A stretch of 64,000 nucleotides of DNA, from assembly GCF_003339865.1 (NCBI RefSeq), contig NZ_QPKV01000003.1, positions 310,001 to 374,000 of the forward strand. Direction: 5' to 3'. The stretch comes from Pedobacter chinensis. Its GTDB lineage: Bacteria; Bacteroidota; Bacteroidia; Sphingobacteriales; Sphingobacteriaceae. Positions 26,045-35,488 of the stretch are shown here, in pieces; the stretch's first letter is position 1, and each line of letters begins with the position of its first letter. The notes beneath the pieces are model-generated. The model saw only the letters and a program-made list of their open reading frames with translations. It was not told where the DNA came from and did no database searches. The position numbers were made by a program, and so were the translations under genes.

Positions 26045-27373
26045 ATGTTCCGTTACAAAATTCATCATACTTTTCTTACATGCTTCATGATCACGATGTT
26101 AGCGCTTTCCGGTTGTTCATCAAATAAAATGATTGCTAAAAAAGTAGCTAAAGAATTTAAAAATTCGTCGGTTATTAAGCAGTATCAGGTAGGTTTTGCG
26201 CTTTACAATATGGAAAACAAGACAATGATTTTTCAAAAAGATGCTGATAAATATTTCACTCCGGCATCAAATACAAAAATCTATACTTTTTTCGCCAGTT
26301 TAAAAATGTTGCCCGAGCAAATGCCGGCATTGAAATACATAGAAAGAAACGATTCTTTGATTTTCTGGGGAACAGGCGATCCATCATTTTTACAGTTTGG
26401 GGTTAAAGATAAAACGGCTTACAATTTTCTTCAGGCATCTGACAAGAAATTATTTTTTGCCCCAGGAAGATATTCGGGGTCATTTTTTGGCGATGGCTGG
26501 AGTTGGGATGATTATGATTACTATTATCAACCTGAAATAACGGAAATGCCGATTATGGATAATATGGTAACCTCCACTTACTTAACACCAGATAAAATTA
26601 ACATTGAGCCGAAAATTTTTGCTCATTGTTTTGAAGTGGATTCGAGCAAAACAACAGGAGGTTTCCAGGTAACGAGAGATTTTTTAACTAACCATTTTCA
26701 TTATCCGGCAGTTGCGGTAAAACCGGGCTACAATCAGCAAAATCCTTACAAAACAAGTACGCAAACAACTATTGAAGTGTTATCCGATACCCTTCATAAA
26801 ACCATTGGCATTGTAAAAATGAAAATTCCATCAAATGCCAAAACACTTTTGGGTGCTAAACGTGATTCTGTTTTAAAGCACATGATGCTACCTAGCGATA
26901 ACTTTATTGCCGAACACCTGTTGCTGGTTTGTTCCAATCAGATTGGTGACACATTAAGCACAACAAAAGCCATTCAGTACATTAGCAAAAACCATCTTTC
27001 ATTTTTACCCGATAAAGTGAAGTGGGCAGATGGTTCAGGTTTATCCCGTCAGAATTTATTTACACCCAGAGATAATGTATACCTGCTTGATTCGATTTAT
27101 CACTTGGTTAACAACAGAGAAAAACTTTTTGATATGTTTCCTGCGGGAGGAAAAAGCGGCACTTTAAAAAATGCCTATCCCAAAACGGATCAGCCTTTTG
27201 TGTACGGCAAAACCGGATCATTGGGCGGGGTTCATAATCAAAGTGGTTATGTGCTCACTAAAAAAGGCAAAACCTATATTTATTCTTTTATGAATAATAA
27301 TTTTGTTAAGCCTACGGCAGAGGTAAGGGCCGAAATGGTAAGAATTATGACTTATATACATGATAATTTCTAA
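26045..27373 (+). CDS. dacB: D-alanyl-D-alanine carboxypeptidase/endopeptidase (PBP4, S13)
   Basis: A 442-residue lipoprotein (lipobox ALSGC). It is a penicillin-binding protein of family S13 that cleaves peptidoglycan cross-links and terminal D-Ala. The SxxK motif is ASNTKIYT near residue 78, SxN is in PSDNFIAEHL near 283 and KTG is in YGKTGSLGGVHN near 393. The segment DNMVTSTY near 177 belongs to the insert domain that characterises PBP4. It begins the plus-strand run dacB-esterase-GH18-PLP enzyme (26.0-30.3 kb); the esterase start lies 2 bp past its stop. Context points to cell-wall remodelling. Confidence 0.93.
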   Translation: MFRYKIHHTFLTCFMITMLALSGCSSNKMIAKKVAKEFKNSSVIKQYQVGFALYNMENKTMIFQKDADKYFTPASNTKIYTFFASLKMLPEQMPALKYIERNDSLIFWGTGDPSFLQFGVKDKTAYNFLQASDKKLFFAPGRYSGSFFGDGWSWDDYDYYYQPEITEMPIMDNMVTSTYLTPDKINIEPKIFAHCFEVDSSKTTGGFQVTRDFLTNHFHYPAVAVKPGYNQQNPYKTSTQTTIEVLSDTLHKTIGIVKMKIPSNAKTLLGAKRDSVLKHMMLPSDNFIAEHLLLVCSNQIGDTLSTTKAIQYISKNHLSFLPDKVKWADGSGLSRQNLFTPRDNVYLLDSIYHLVNNREKLFDMFPAGGKSGTLKNAYPKTDQPFVYGKTGSLGGVHNQSGYVLTKKGKTYIYSFMNNNFVKPTAEVRAEMVRIMTYIHDNF

Positions 27374-27374
27374 A

Positions 27375-28178
27375 ATGAAAATATTTCTTTTAAGCCTGGT
27401 TTCATTGATTTGTTTTTCTGCATTTGGACAGAAACAAATCGTTTTTCAATCTAAAAATCTGCCAAAGCCTGATACTACCTGGGTTTTTACACCAAAAAAA
27501 ATCAGTAATGGACAAAAATTTCCAGCGGTTATTTTGCTACATGGATGGAGTGGAAATTATAAACAATGGAATAATATCATGGATGCCCAAAAATATGCTG
27601 ATGAATATGGTTATGTTTTAATTTGTCCTGATGGATTGTTTGACAGCTGGTATTTGAACAGCCCGGTTATGCCTCAAAACCAATATGAAAGTTTCTTTTT
27701 TGATGAGTTGCTGCCAAAAATGAAAACTGATTATCCAATTGATTCAAATCATGTGTTTATTACAGGTTTAAGTATGGGTGGACACGGTGCTTTGTGGTTG
27801 TTTTTAAAACATCCTGAAATGTTTAAAAGTGCTGGCAGCACCAGTGGTGGTATAAATCTGCGTGATGCTTATGGCAAATATGGTGCTTCAGCATTGTTGG
27901 GAAATCCCGCAAAAGACAGTGAAATTTGGGATAAATATGCTGTAGCCGGCAATATTGACAAGCTGGCCGGAACCAATAAAGAAATCATTTTTGATTGTGG
28001 TGCAGATGATTTTTTCTATCAATCAAACAACAAGTTAAAACAGAAATGTGACAGCTTAAAAATTCAGGCAACTTACATTTCACAGCCGGGCGCACACAAC
28101 GCAGCCTATTGGAAAAAATCAATCAAACAACAATTCGAATTCTTTCAAAAACAAATATCTAAACCTAAAACACCGTAA
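27375..28178 (+). CDS. Secreted alpha/beta-hydrolase esterase (esterase D-like)
   Basis: A 267-residue secreted esterase, signal peptide MKIFLLSLVSLICFSAFG. The start ATG at 27375 is preferred over the ATG at 27360, because it gives a proper signal sequence. The oxyanion and nucleophile motifs are VILLHGWSGNYKQW and TGLSMGGHGALW (Ser near 133), and the catalytic His is in QPGAHNAAYW near 248. The shape matches the esterase family that contains feruloyl and acetyl esterases. Substrate is unknown; a deacetylase for cell-wall or chitin-type sugars would suit its neighbours but is a guess. Confidence 0.88.
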   Translation: MKIFLLSLVSLICFSAFGQKQIVFQSKNLPKPDTTWVFTPKKISNGQKFPAVILLHGWSGNYKQWNNIMDAQKYADEYGYVLICPDGLFDSWYLNSPVMPQNQYESFFFDELLPKMKTDYPIDSNHVFITGLSMGGHGALWLFLKHPEMFKSAGSTSGGINLRDAYGKYGASALLGNPAKDSEIWDKYAVAGNIDKLAGTNKEIIFDCGADDFFYQSNNKLKQKCDSLKIQATYISQPGAHNAAYWKKSIKQQFEFFQKQISKPKTP

Positions 28179-28206
28179 TATGTAAGTTCAGCCAATCTCT
28201 AATCCT

Positions 28207-29238
28207 ATGAAAAAAATCTACTTTTTGCTGAGTATCATCGTATTGCTCGGAATCTCATCATGTAAAAAAACGGGTGTAATTGAACCACCCGCACCGGTAA
28301 ACCCTGTTAACCCACCAAAACCTTATGTTCCGGATAACAGTTTCAAGGTTATTGCCTATTTTCCAAGTTATCGTGATCCGAATGGCGTTGCCGATGCAAA
28401 ATATAAAATGATTACCCATCTGTTTTATGCATTTTTAAACCCAAATATTGATGGCTCATTAGCTACCCTTGAACAACCATCAAGATTTACTACAGTAATG
28501 CAAAAAGCAAGGGCAAACGGTGTAAAAACAGGTATTTCAGTTTCAGGTACAAGAAGTATTTTTATAGAAATGGCAGCCTCGGCATCGGCAAGAAAATTGT
28601 TTGTTAAAAACGTGCTCAGTTTTGCCAGAACCAACAATTTAGATGGAGTGGATATGGATTGGGAATACCCAAGTACTGCTGATGGATCTGCAGATAATTA
28701 TGTGTTATTAATGAAAGAGCTTTCAGATTCACTTCATAAGTACAATAAGTTTTTAAGTGCAGCGATCACGCCTGGTGTTTATGCGGGCAGCATTCGCGAT
28801 GGTTTAAAAACGGAAGTTTTCCCCTCGGTAGATTTCTTTAATATTATGGTTTACGATGGCATTGGTTGGGATAAGGATGAACCGATTCAACACGCTTCTT
28901 ATAATATGGCTGTTGCCAGTTTAAATTACTGGATTGGAACCCGTGGTATGCCAAAAGAAAGAGCGGTACTGGGAATTCCTGCATATGGAAAAAATTCGGC
29001 CAATGCTTCAAAAGCTTACCGGGATTTTGTAGCCGCAAATGCCGATATCACGCTTGATTATGCCACTATTGATGGGATTCAATATTATTTTAATGGTACC
29101 TTAACCACAAAGAAAAAAGCTAAACTGGCTAAAGATGTTGCCAACGGAATTATGTTTTGGGAGTTTTATCATGATGATAATGGCAATAAATCGATTATTC
29201 GTGCAGCAAACGATGAACTGGGCAGAAACTATAACTAA
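28207..29238 (+). CDS. GH18-family glycosidase (chitinase-like) lipoprotein
   Basis: A 343-residue lipoprotein (lipobox ISSC) with a proline-rich linker (PPAPVNPVNPPKP) ahead of a TIM-barrel GH18 domain. The catalytic motif DGVDMDWEYP near residues 148-157 has all the acidic residues of DxxDxDxE, and a later conserved segment AVLGIPAYGK follows. GH18 enzymes hydrolyse beta-1,4 GlcNAc links in chitin or peptidoglycan-derived sugars by substrate-assisted catalysis. It lies 28 bp after the esterase gene and 3 bp before the PLP enzyme gene. Confidence 0.93.
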   Translation: MKKIYFLLSIIVLLGISSCKKTGVIEPPAPVNPVNPPKPYVPDNSFKVIAYFPSYRDPNGVADAKYKMITHLFYAFLNPNIDGSLATLEQPSRFTTVMQKARANGVKTGISVSGTRSIFIEMAASASARKLFVKNVLSFARTNNLDGVDMDWEYPSTADGSADNYVLLMKELSDSLHKYNKFLSAAITPGVYAGSIRDGLKTEVFPSVDFFNIMVYDGIGWDKDEPIQHASYNMAVASLNYWIGTRGMPKERAVLGIPAYGKNSANASKAYRDFVAANADITLDYATIDGIQYYFNGTLTTKKKAKLAKDVANGIMFWEFYHDDNGNKSIIRAANDELGRNYN

Positions 29239-29241
29239 TAA

Positions 29242-30282
29242 ATGAACAACGATTTCAGATCGATCAATCAACCTTTTTCAAACGAAATCGTCATTAACGG
29301 CGAATCGTACCTGTACTTTGGCGGAACAGCTTATCTGGGCATTCCGCAAAATCAAGACTTCATTAACTTATACATTGAAGGGATTAAAAAATTCGGATTA
29401 AACAATGGAACTAGTCGAAGCAACAATATCCAGTTAGGCATTTACGCTGATGCAGAACAAGTTGCTGCAAAAAGATTCTTAGCTGAAGATGCTTTAATTA
29501 CTTCAAGCGGATATTTAGCTGCTCAACTCACAGTTAAAGGGTTAGCCCCATTTGGAGAAGTAATTTATGCGCCTGCCACACACCCGGCGCTCTGGTTGAG
29601 CGAAGAGCCTTTTTCCACCACGTCCTTTACCGGTTGGAAAAGAGAAACCATTGAAACGATAAATACATCAGGGCTAAAAAACTGGGTTCTGATCAGCAAT
29701 TCGATGAATAATCTTTTCCCCGAAATTTATGATTTTAGTTTTCTAAATGAAATTGATCATGATAAAAAAATCACGCTCATTATCGACGATTCTCATGGGA
29801 TTGGCATCAATAACAACGGGTTGAGCGCATTGATTTCATTTCCACAAAAATCAAATATTGAAGTTGTAGTAGTGGCCTCGATGGCAAAAGCATTGGGTGT
29901 AGACGCAGGTTTAGTGCTGGGGTCTAAAAAAATCATCAGTCAACTTAAAAACACCAATATGTTTGTTGGGGCATCACCTTCTGCAGCAGCGGGTTTATTT
30001 GCTTTTATTCATGGCGAACAGATTTATGGTAACGCCCGTCGAAAATTGTTATCCAATATGGAAATGTTCAGTGAAAATTTAAGTTCTGACTGGAAGTTTG
30101 TACCTGGATTCCCCGCATTTTTAATTAATGATCCAAAAATTGACCAGTATCTTTTAAGGAATCGGGTTTTAATTTCATCTTTCCCATACCCGACAAAAAA
30201 TAGCGATCCGATTAACAGGATTATTTTAAGTAGCTGGCACCAACATGAGGATATAGCCCGGCTAATCTCTTTACTGGATTGA
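29242..30282 (+). CDS. PLP-dependent aminotransferase of the KBL/BioF-like family
   Basis: A 346-residue fold-type I PLP enzyme. The Schiff-base Lys is in VVASMAKALGVDAG near residue 218, the cofactor Asp in LIIDDSHGIGI near 177. The layout matches alpha-oxoamine synthases (KBL, BioF), with YFGGTAYLGIPQN near the start in place of their YLG motif. The gene is shorter than typical BioF (about 385-400 residues). Its position 3 bp after the GH18 gene shows co-transcription. What reaction links it to cell-wall enzymes is not evident; an amino-acid derived from peptidoglycan stem peptides is one possibility. Confidence 0.8.
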   Translation: MNNDFRSINQPFSNEIVINGESYLYFGGTAYLGIPQNQDFINLYIEGIKKFGLNNGTSRSNNIQLGIYADAEQVAAKRFLAEDALITSSGYLAAQLTVKGLAPFGEVIYAPATHPALWLSEEPFSTTSFTGWKRETIETINTSGLKNWVLISNSMNNLFPEIYDFSFLNEIDHDKKITLIIDDSHGIGINNNGLSALISFPQKSNIEVVVVASMAKALGVDAGLVLGSKKIISQLKNTNMFVGASPSAAAGLFAFIHGEQIYGNARRKLLSNMEMFSENLSSDWKFVPGFPAFLINDPKIDQYLLRNRVLISSFPYPTKNSDPINRIILSSWHQHEDIARLISLLD

Positions 30283-30381
30283 GATATCAATACAGGGCAA
30301 GAAAAATATTATAGCAATTGATAAAATTAACACTATATTTATTTCAAGCTAACACTAACCAAATAGTTTTGAGCCATCAGA

Positions 30382-30930
30382 GTGTCGAACTATATCCAAA
30401 ATATCAGAGAGGGAGATCATATATCTTTTGAAATAGTCTTCAAACTATGGCATAGAAAAGTTTACGCCTATTTTTTCAAGAAAACGGCATCCGAAAGCCA
30501 GGCCGAGGAACTAACACAATTGGCATTTATTAAGCTCTGGCGTTTCAAACATACTTTAACAGAAGAACTTCCTCTTGATGTTCAGCTATTTAAAATTGCC
30601 AAAACAACTTTGTTAGATTATTTTAAGAAGATTCTTAATGATGAACGGAACCTTAAGGTTTATCATCAGGAATTGGTAAAAAGTTCTGAAGAGGTGGCTG
30701 AGCTTTACGAGGCAAAGCAACAATTAGAAGTTGTTTTAAATTGTTTACCTCCAACAAGAAAACAGGTTTTTGTTTTAAGCCGTCTTCATGGATACTCCTA
30801 TAAAGAGATTGCCGAACAACTTTCCATATCTCCAAGAACAGTAGAAAAGCATATTTCATTGGCTGTTAAACAACTTAATGGTTACGCCTATGCCCCTGCA
30901 TTGATCGTTCTTTTAGGGTTTCTAAAATAA
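30382..30930 (+). CDS. ECF sigma factor, FecI-like
   Basis: A 182-residue ECF sigma factor that starts with GTG at 30382 (no in-frame ATG upstream). Region 2 includes VFKLWHRKVYAYFFKKT and EELTQLAFIKLWRF. Region 4 has the helix-turn-helix YKEIAEQLSISPRTVEKHI near residue 140-160. It is the first gene of the sigma-FecR-SusC-SusD locus and lies 59 bp ahead of fecR. In Bacteroidota such sigma factors activate the following outer-membrane uptake genes when the anti-sigma factor is released. Confidence 0.93.
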   Translation: MSNYIQNIREGDHISFEIVFKLWHRKVYAYFFKKTASESQAEELTQLAFIKLWRFKHTLTEELPLDVQLFKIAKTTLLDYFKKILNDERNLKVYHQELVKSSEEVAELYEAKQQLEVVLNCLPPTRKQVFVLSRLHGYSYKEIAEQLSISPRTVEKHISLAVKQLNGYAYAPALIVLLGFLK

Positions 30931-30989
30931 ATTGAAAAATATTTTTTAACCGTTACGGGTTTCTGATCAATTCAATCGTATTAGTTAAT

Positions 30990-32012
30990 ATGAAGGTTTC
31001 AGACCAGTTGCTAGATAAATATTTCAAAAATAAATGTACGCCGGAAGAAAAACTTTTGGTGGACAATTATTTGAGAGAAATCGATGAGCTGCCTGATCAT
31101 CTTGTTAGAAAAGAAGAATGGGATGATGCTGAAGATCAACCTTTATCTTACGAAAAAAGCGAGGCTATATTTGAGGCAATCACACAGAAAACTTTAGGTA
31201 AAAAGAATAAGCACCTTTGGCTGAAAATAACAGCGGTCGCGGCCACAATTTTGGTGGTGATTACCATTGGCTTATTTCTTTCTCAAAAACCCGTTTCTCA
31301 AAATCCAATAGCTGAAAACATTCCGCAAAAAATTGAAAAACCAAATGAAATCAACTGGAAGTCTATTGTAAACTATACAGACAGGATTCAGGATCTCACA
31401 CTTCCAGATCAGTCAATAGTTAAAATATACCCGGGTGCTGAGTTAAGATATGCCATTCCTTTTGTAAAAAGCAAACGCGAAATCTATTTAGAGGGCAAAG
31501 GTTATTTTCAGGTTACAAAAGATAAGCAGCATCCTTTTGTTGTATATGCGAAAGGTGTTTCTACCACTGCTTTAGGAACATCATTTACCATCATTGCAAA
31601 TCCTAAAAACAAGTTAATTAAGGTTCAGTTGCATACCGGGAAAGTTTGGGTAAGAGATATAGACTCTGTAGGAAAAAAATCGTCATTTAGCCGAATTCTT
31701 TTGCCTGGAAATTCGCTGGTGTTTAACAGAATTAAAAATGAACTAAAGGTTGAAATACTAAATACCGCAATTGTAAAAGCAGAAACCAAAATAGAGCTCA
31801 ACTTTACTCAGGCACCGTTAGTTGAAGTGTTTTCAAAATTGGAACAACACTATAAAACAAAAATAATTTACAGTGCTGAGGATCTTTCAGAAATTTCATT
31901 CACAGGAACATTAAAACTAGAACAACCAATAAATAAAATACTTGCTGAAATTACCGAACTAAACAAACTAAAACAAGAAAAAATAGCAGAAGGCTATCTG
32001 ATTAAAAAATAA
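30990..32012 (+). CDS. FecR-family anti-sigma factor with DUF4974 domain
   Basis: A 340-residue inner-membrane protein. The N-terminal cytoplasmic part (about 1-75) would bind the sigma factor, the membrane helix is near 78-97 (ITAVAATILVVITIGLFLS), and the periplasmic FecR domain runs about 120-230 (LTLPDQSIVKIYPGAELRY, then GKGYFQVTKDKQHPFVVYA). The C-terminal 70 residues (FTQAPLVEVFSKLEQHYKT) match the DUF4974 domain that is common in this phylum. It relays the signal from the outer-membrane receptor to the sigma factor encoded just upstream. Confidence 0.93.
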   Translation: MKVSDQLLDKYFKNKCTPEEKLLVDNYLREIDELPDHLVRKEEWDDAEDQPLSYEKSEAIFEAITQKTLGKKNKHLWLKITAVAATILVVITIGLFLSQKPVSQNPIAENIPQKIEKPNEINWKSIVNYTDRIQDLTLPDQSIVKIYPGAELRYAIPFVKSKREIYLEGKGYFQVTKDKQHPFVVYAKGVSTTALGTSFTIIANPKNKLIKVQLHTGKVWVRDIDSVGKKSSFSRILLPGNSLVFNRIKNELKVEILNTAIVKAETKIELNFTQAPLVEVFSKLEQHYKTKIIYSAEDLSEISFTGTLKLEQPINKILAEITELNKLKQEKIAEGYLIKK

Positions 32013-32102
32013 ACAAAAACATATATCATGATGAATTTAACTCCCACAACAAAGGGGAACAGGGATTCTTTTGCCTAAAACAAACAAATTAATTATTATA
32101 CT

Positions 32103-35100
32103 ATGCTTAGAAAATTTACAAAACACTTGTTCATTTGCCTGCTGATGCTTTCAGTTACGGCAACTGCCTGGGCTCAAACATCAGAGATTACAGGAATTGT
32201 AAAAGATGAAACCGGGGCACCTTTACTCGGAGCCTCCATTGTATTGGTTAACGCCCAAACCAATGAGAAGAAGGGGATTATGGTTAATGCAGAAGGCAAG
32301 TTCCAGATCACAGGACTATCTGCCGGAGTGCCATACCACATTAGTGCTTCCTTTATTGGTTATACAACCAAAACAATTGAGAATTACATGCTTAAAGCCG
32401 GAGAACAGGCCACATTGCTTATCCAGCTTAACCCAACAGCTTCCTCACTAACTGATGTTGTAGTAGTTGGGTATGGTAGTCAGAAAAAGAAAGATGTCAC
32501 CACAGCAATTGCCAGCATTAAAGCTTCTGACCTCGAAAATCAACCAATTAACAACGCAGCTGAAGCAATGGTTGGTAAAATGGCGGGTGTTCAGGTTTCG
32601 CAGGGATCAGGTACTCCTGGAGGTGCATTATCAATTAAAGTTCGTGGTGTTGGAACAATTACCGCAGGTTCAAATCCTTTATATGTAATTGACGGGGTTC
32701 CTATTTCGAACGATAACATCAATACAATTAACACGAATGATATTGCCTCAATCGAGGTTTTAAAAGATGCATCATCTGCAGCTATTTACGGATCGCGTGG
32801 CTCAAACGGTGTGGTATTGATCACCACCAAACAGGGCAAAAGCGGCACAGCTTTAATCAATGTGAACAGTTACACCGGTTGGCAAAGTTTGGCACATAAA
32901 ATTGACATGATGGATGCTTACCAATATGCACAGATGACCATAGAATCCAGAAATAACACTTATGCTGATGCAATGGATGCCATTAACAGAAGAAACATTG
33001 CAACAGGTTTACCAACAATCAATTATAGCATTAATGACAGCAATGCGCAACGTTTGGTAAATTCAGGAAATAATACGAGTGCGGTTATTCCTACGGAAAT
33101 TTTACCTTACCTGGCTGGTCAGCAGGGCTTAACCAATACCGATTGGCAGGATGAAATTTTTAGAACGGCTAAAATTCAAAACCATTCTATTTCAGCTTCA
33201 GGTGGGAGTGAAAAAATGAAATACTATGCATCATTGGAATATTTTGATCAGGATGGCATTATTTTAAATAGTGGTTTTAAACGTTATAGCGGCAGGTTAA
33301 ATTTAGAAGGAAATAAAGGCATTTTCAGGTACGGTGTAAACATTACGCCTTCGGTAATTAAAGAAAAAAGAGTTAATGCCAATGGCGCATATAATGCACC
33401 AAACTCAAACGGATTAAATACCGGTGGTATTGTTGCCTCTGCTTTACATTATTCTCCATTGTGGCCCGTTTACAATGCCGATGGCAGTTATAGCTTTGCA
33501 CAAAACTCCTGGAGCCCGGGACAGGTAACCACTTTGCCAAACGGCTCTACAGTAACTGGCAACGGCGAAACACAAGCATGGAACCCTGTTGCTTTAGCCA
33601 TGCTCCAAAAAGATGATGTAGGTTCGAATAGATTAACCGGAAGTACCTTTGTTGAGGCAGAGATCATCAAAGATTTGAGATATAAAATCCAATTGGGTGT
33701 CGATATGTTCAATAGTACTGAAGATACTTTCCGTCCATCAATTATTCCATTATCCAATACTGCCGGCAACCCATTATCAGATGCCCAGGGAAGTTCAAGA
33801 ACAATAAAAGAAACCAACTGGTTATTGGAACAAACCTTAAACTACACCAAAACCATCGGCGATCATAACATCAGTGCATTATTAGGCTGGTCAACTCAGA
33901 AAGATGATTTAAGCGGAAATTATGCCGTAGCAACCAGAGGCTACATTAGTGATCAGATTGAGTATTTAAGTGCCGGCTTAGTAACCAGCGGTACTTCAAC
34001 AAGATCTCAGTGGGCATTGGCGTCAGGAATTGCCAGGGTTCAATACAGCTATAAAGGAAAATATTTGTTTACCGGATCAGTCAGGGCTGATGGTTCTTCT
34101 AAATTTGGCAAGAACAATAAATGGGGTTATTTCCCTTCTACATCTGTTGGATGGAGATTATCAGAAGAAGACTTCCTGAAAGGCTCTGCATCCATTTCTG
34201 ACTTAAAACTAAGAGCAAGTTATGGTTTAACGGGTAATTTTAATATTCCAACTTATGGCGCTTTAGGTTCAATGACAAGCTATGGTTATGTTTTTGGCGG
34301 CGGTACCCCGGGAGTTGTTAACGGTGCGGCAACTTACGCTCAACCAAATGACGATTTAAGGTGGGAAAAAACAGCACAGCTAAACATTGGTTTCGATGCT
34401 GCATTTTTCAACAACCAGTTAACCTTATCTGTAGATGCTTATAATAGCAACACCACAGACTTATTGTTGAACGTTCCGGTTCCTTTAACCACTGGTTTCG
34501 CAACAGAGCTGAAAAATATCGGCAAGGTAAACAACAAGGGTATAGACATCAATTTAGGCACGCAACAACAGTTTGGCGGTGTAAAATGGACGGCTAGCGC
34601 AAACTTCTCAAAAAACATTAATAAGGTTGTTGAATTAGGCCCAGGCAATGCTGATATTATCAGAACAGGATCTGTAGCGAATGCATATTTCTTAACCCGG
34701 GTTGGCGAACCAATCGGATCGTATTATTTACCGGTTGTATTGGGCGTTTTCAAAAATCAGGCAGAAGTAAATGCTTATCCGCATTATACCGATACACAAG
34801 GCAACTACGATTTAAATACTTCAAAACCCGGTGATTTTAAATTTAAAGATGTTGATGGAGATGGGATAATCGATTTAACTAAAGATCGTGAAATTGTAGG
34901 TAACTATCTTCCAAAATTCACTTATGGTTTTGCTACATCAGCAGAATATAAAGGAGTTGATTTAAATGTTGCTTTGCAAGGTGTTTATGGAAACAAAATC
35001 CTTAATCTTTCCCGCAGATACTTCGCCAATAAAGAAGGTAATATGAACAATATGATTAGTTCTTTAGACAGGTGGGTTTCAGAAAGCAACCCGGGCAGTG

Positions 35101-35414
35101 GACAAGATGTTAGGGCAAATCGCGTAGCCAAAGGAAGTAATGGAACTACATCTACATGGCACATTGAAGATGGCTCTTATTTACGTATCCGTAACATTGC
35201 TTTAGGTTATACTTTCCCTACCGAGTGGATTAAAAAATTAACTTTAACTAAGGTAAGGCTATATGTTTCCATGCAAAATCCATTCACATTCACTAAGTAC
35301 ACGGGTTATAATCCAGAAGTTACAAACAGATCAGATGCTACTACAAATGGAGAAGATTATGGCGTATATCCAACAGCAAAAACAACTTCAATAGGTTTAA
35401 ACATCACTTTATAA
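32103..35414 (+). CDS. SusC/RagA-type TonB-linked outer-membrane protein
   Basis: An 1103-residue outer-membrane transporter. After the signal peptide (CLLMLSVTATAWA) comes a carboxypeptidase-regulatory-like domain (about 27-110, ITGIVKDETGAPLLGASIVL). Next are the TonB box-like DVVVVGYGSQKKKD, the plug domain (about 125-235, PLYVIDGVPIS, AIYGSRGSNGVVLITTK) and the beta-barrel to the C-terminal Leu. The N-terminal STN signalling domain seen in receptors that talk to FecR is absent. It imports a polysaccharide or peptide nutrient together with the SusD protein encoded 74 bp downstream. Substrate unknown; no glycoside hydrolase is in the locus. Confidence 0.95.
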   Translation: MLRKFTKHLFICLLMLSVTATAWAQTSEITGIVKDETGAPLLGASIVLVNAQTNEKKGIMVNAEGKFQITGLSAGVPYHISASFIGYTTKTIENYMLKAGEQATLLIQLNPTASSLTDVVVVGYGSQKKKDVTTAIASIKASDLENQPINNAAEAMVGKMAGVQVSQGSGTPGGALSIKVRGVGTITAGSNPLYVIDGVPISNDNINTINTNDIASIEVLKDASSAAIYGSRGSNGVVLITTKQGKSGTALINVNSYTGWQSLAHKIDMMDAYQYAQMTIESRNNTYADAMDAINRRNIATGLPTINYSINDSNAQRLVNSGNNTSAVIPTEILPYLAGQQGLTNTDWQDEIFRTAKIQNHSISASGGSEKMKYYASLEYFDQDGIILNSGFKRYSGRLNLEGNKGIFRYGVNITPSVIKEKRVNANGAYNAPNSNGLNTGGIVASALHYSPLWPVYNADGSYSFAQNSWSPGQVTTLPNGSTVTGNGETQAWNPVALAMLQKDDVGSNRLTGSTFVEAEIIKDLRYKIQLGVDMFNSTEDTFRPSIIPLSNTAGNPLSDAQGSSRTIKETNWLLEQTLNYTKTIGDHNISALLGWSTQKDDLSGNYAVATRGYISDQIEYLSAGLVTSGTSTRSQWALASGIARVQYSYKGKYLFTGSVRADGSSKFGKNNKWGYFPSTSVGWRLSEEDFLKGSASISDLKLRASYGLTGNFNIPTYGALGSMTSYGYVFGGGTPGVVNGAATYAQPNDDLRWEKTAQLNIGFDAAFFNNQLTLSVDAYNSNTTDLLLNVPVPLTTGFATELKNIGKVNNKGIDINLGTQQQFGGVKWTASANFSKNINKVVELGPGNADIIRTGSVANAYFLTRVGEPIGSYYLPVVLGVFKNQAEVNAYPHYTDTQGNYDLNTSKPGDFKFKDVDGDGIIDLTKDREIVGNYLPKFTYGFATSAEYKGVDLNVALQGVYGNKILNLSRRYFANKEGNMNNMISSLDRWVSESNPGSGQDVRANRVAKGSNGTTSTWHIEDGSYLRIRNIALGYTFPTEWIKKLTLTKVRLYVSMQNPFTFTKYTGYNPEVTNRSDATTNGEDYGVYPTAKTTSIGLNITL

Positions 35415-35488
35415 ATTAAGAAATGAAAACTGCACATCAATTCCAAAAGACTTGTGCAAGCCCATTACCTTAAAAAAATCATAATCAG

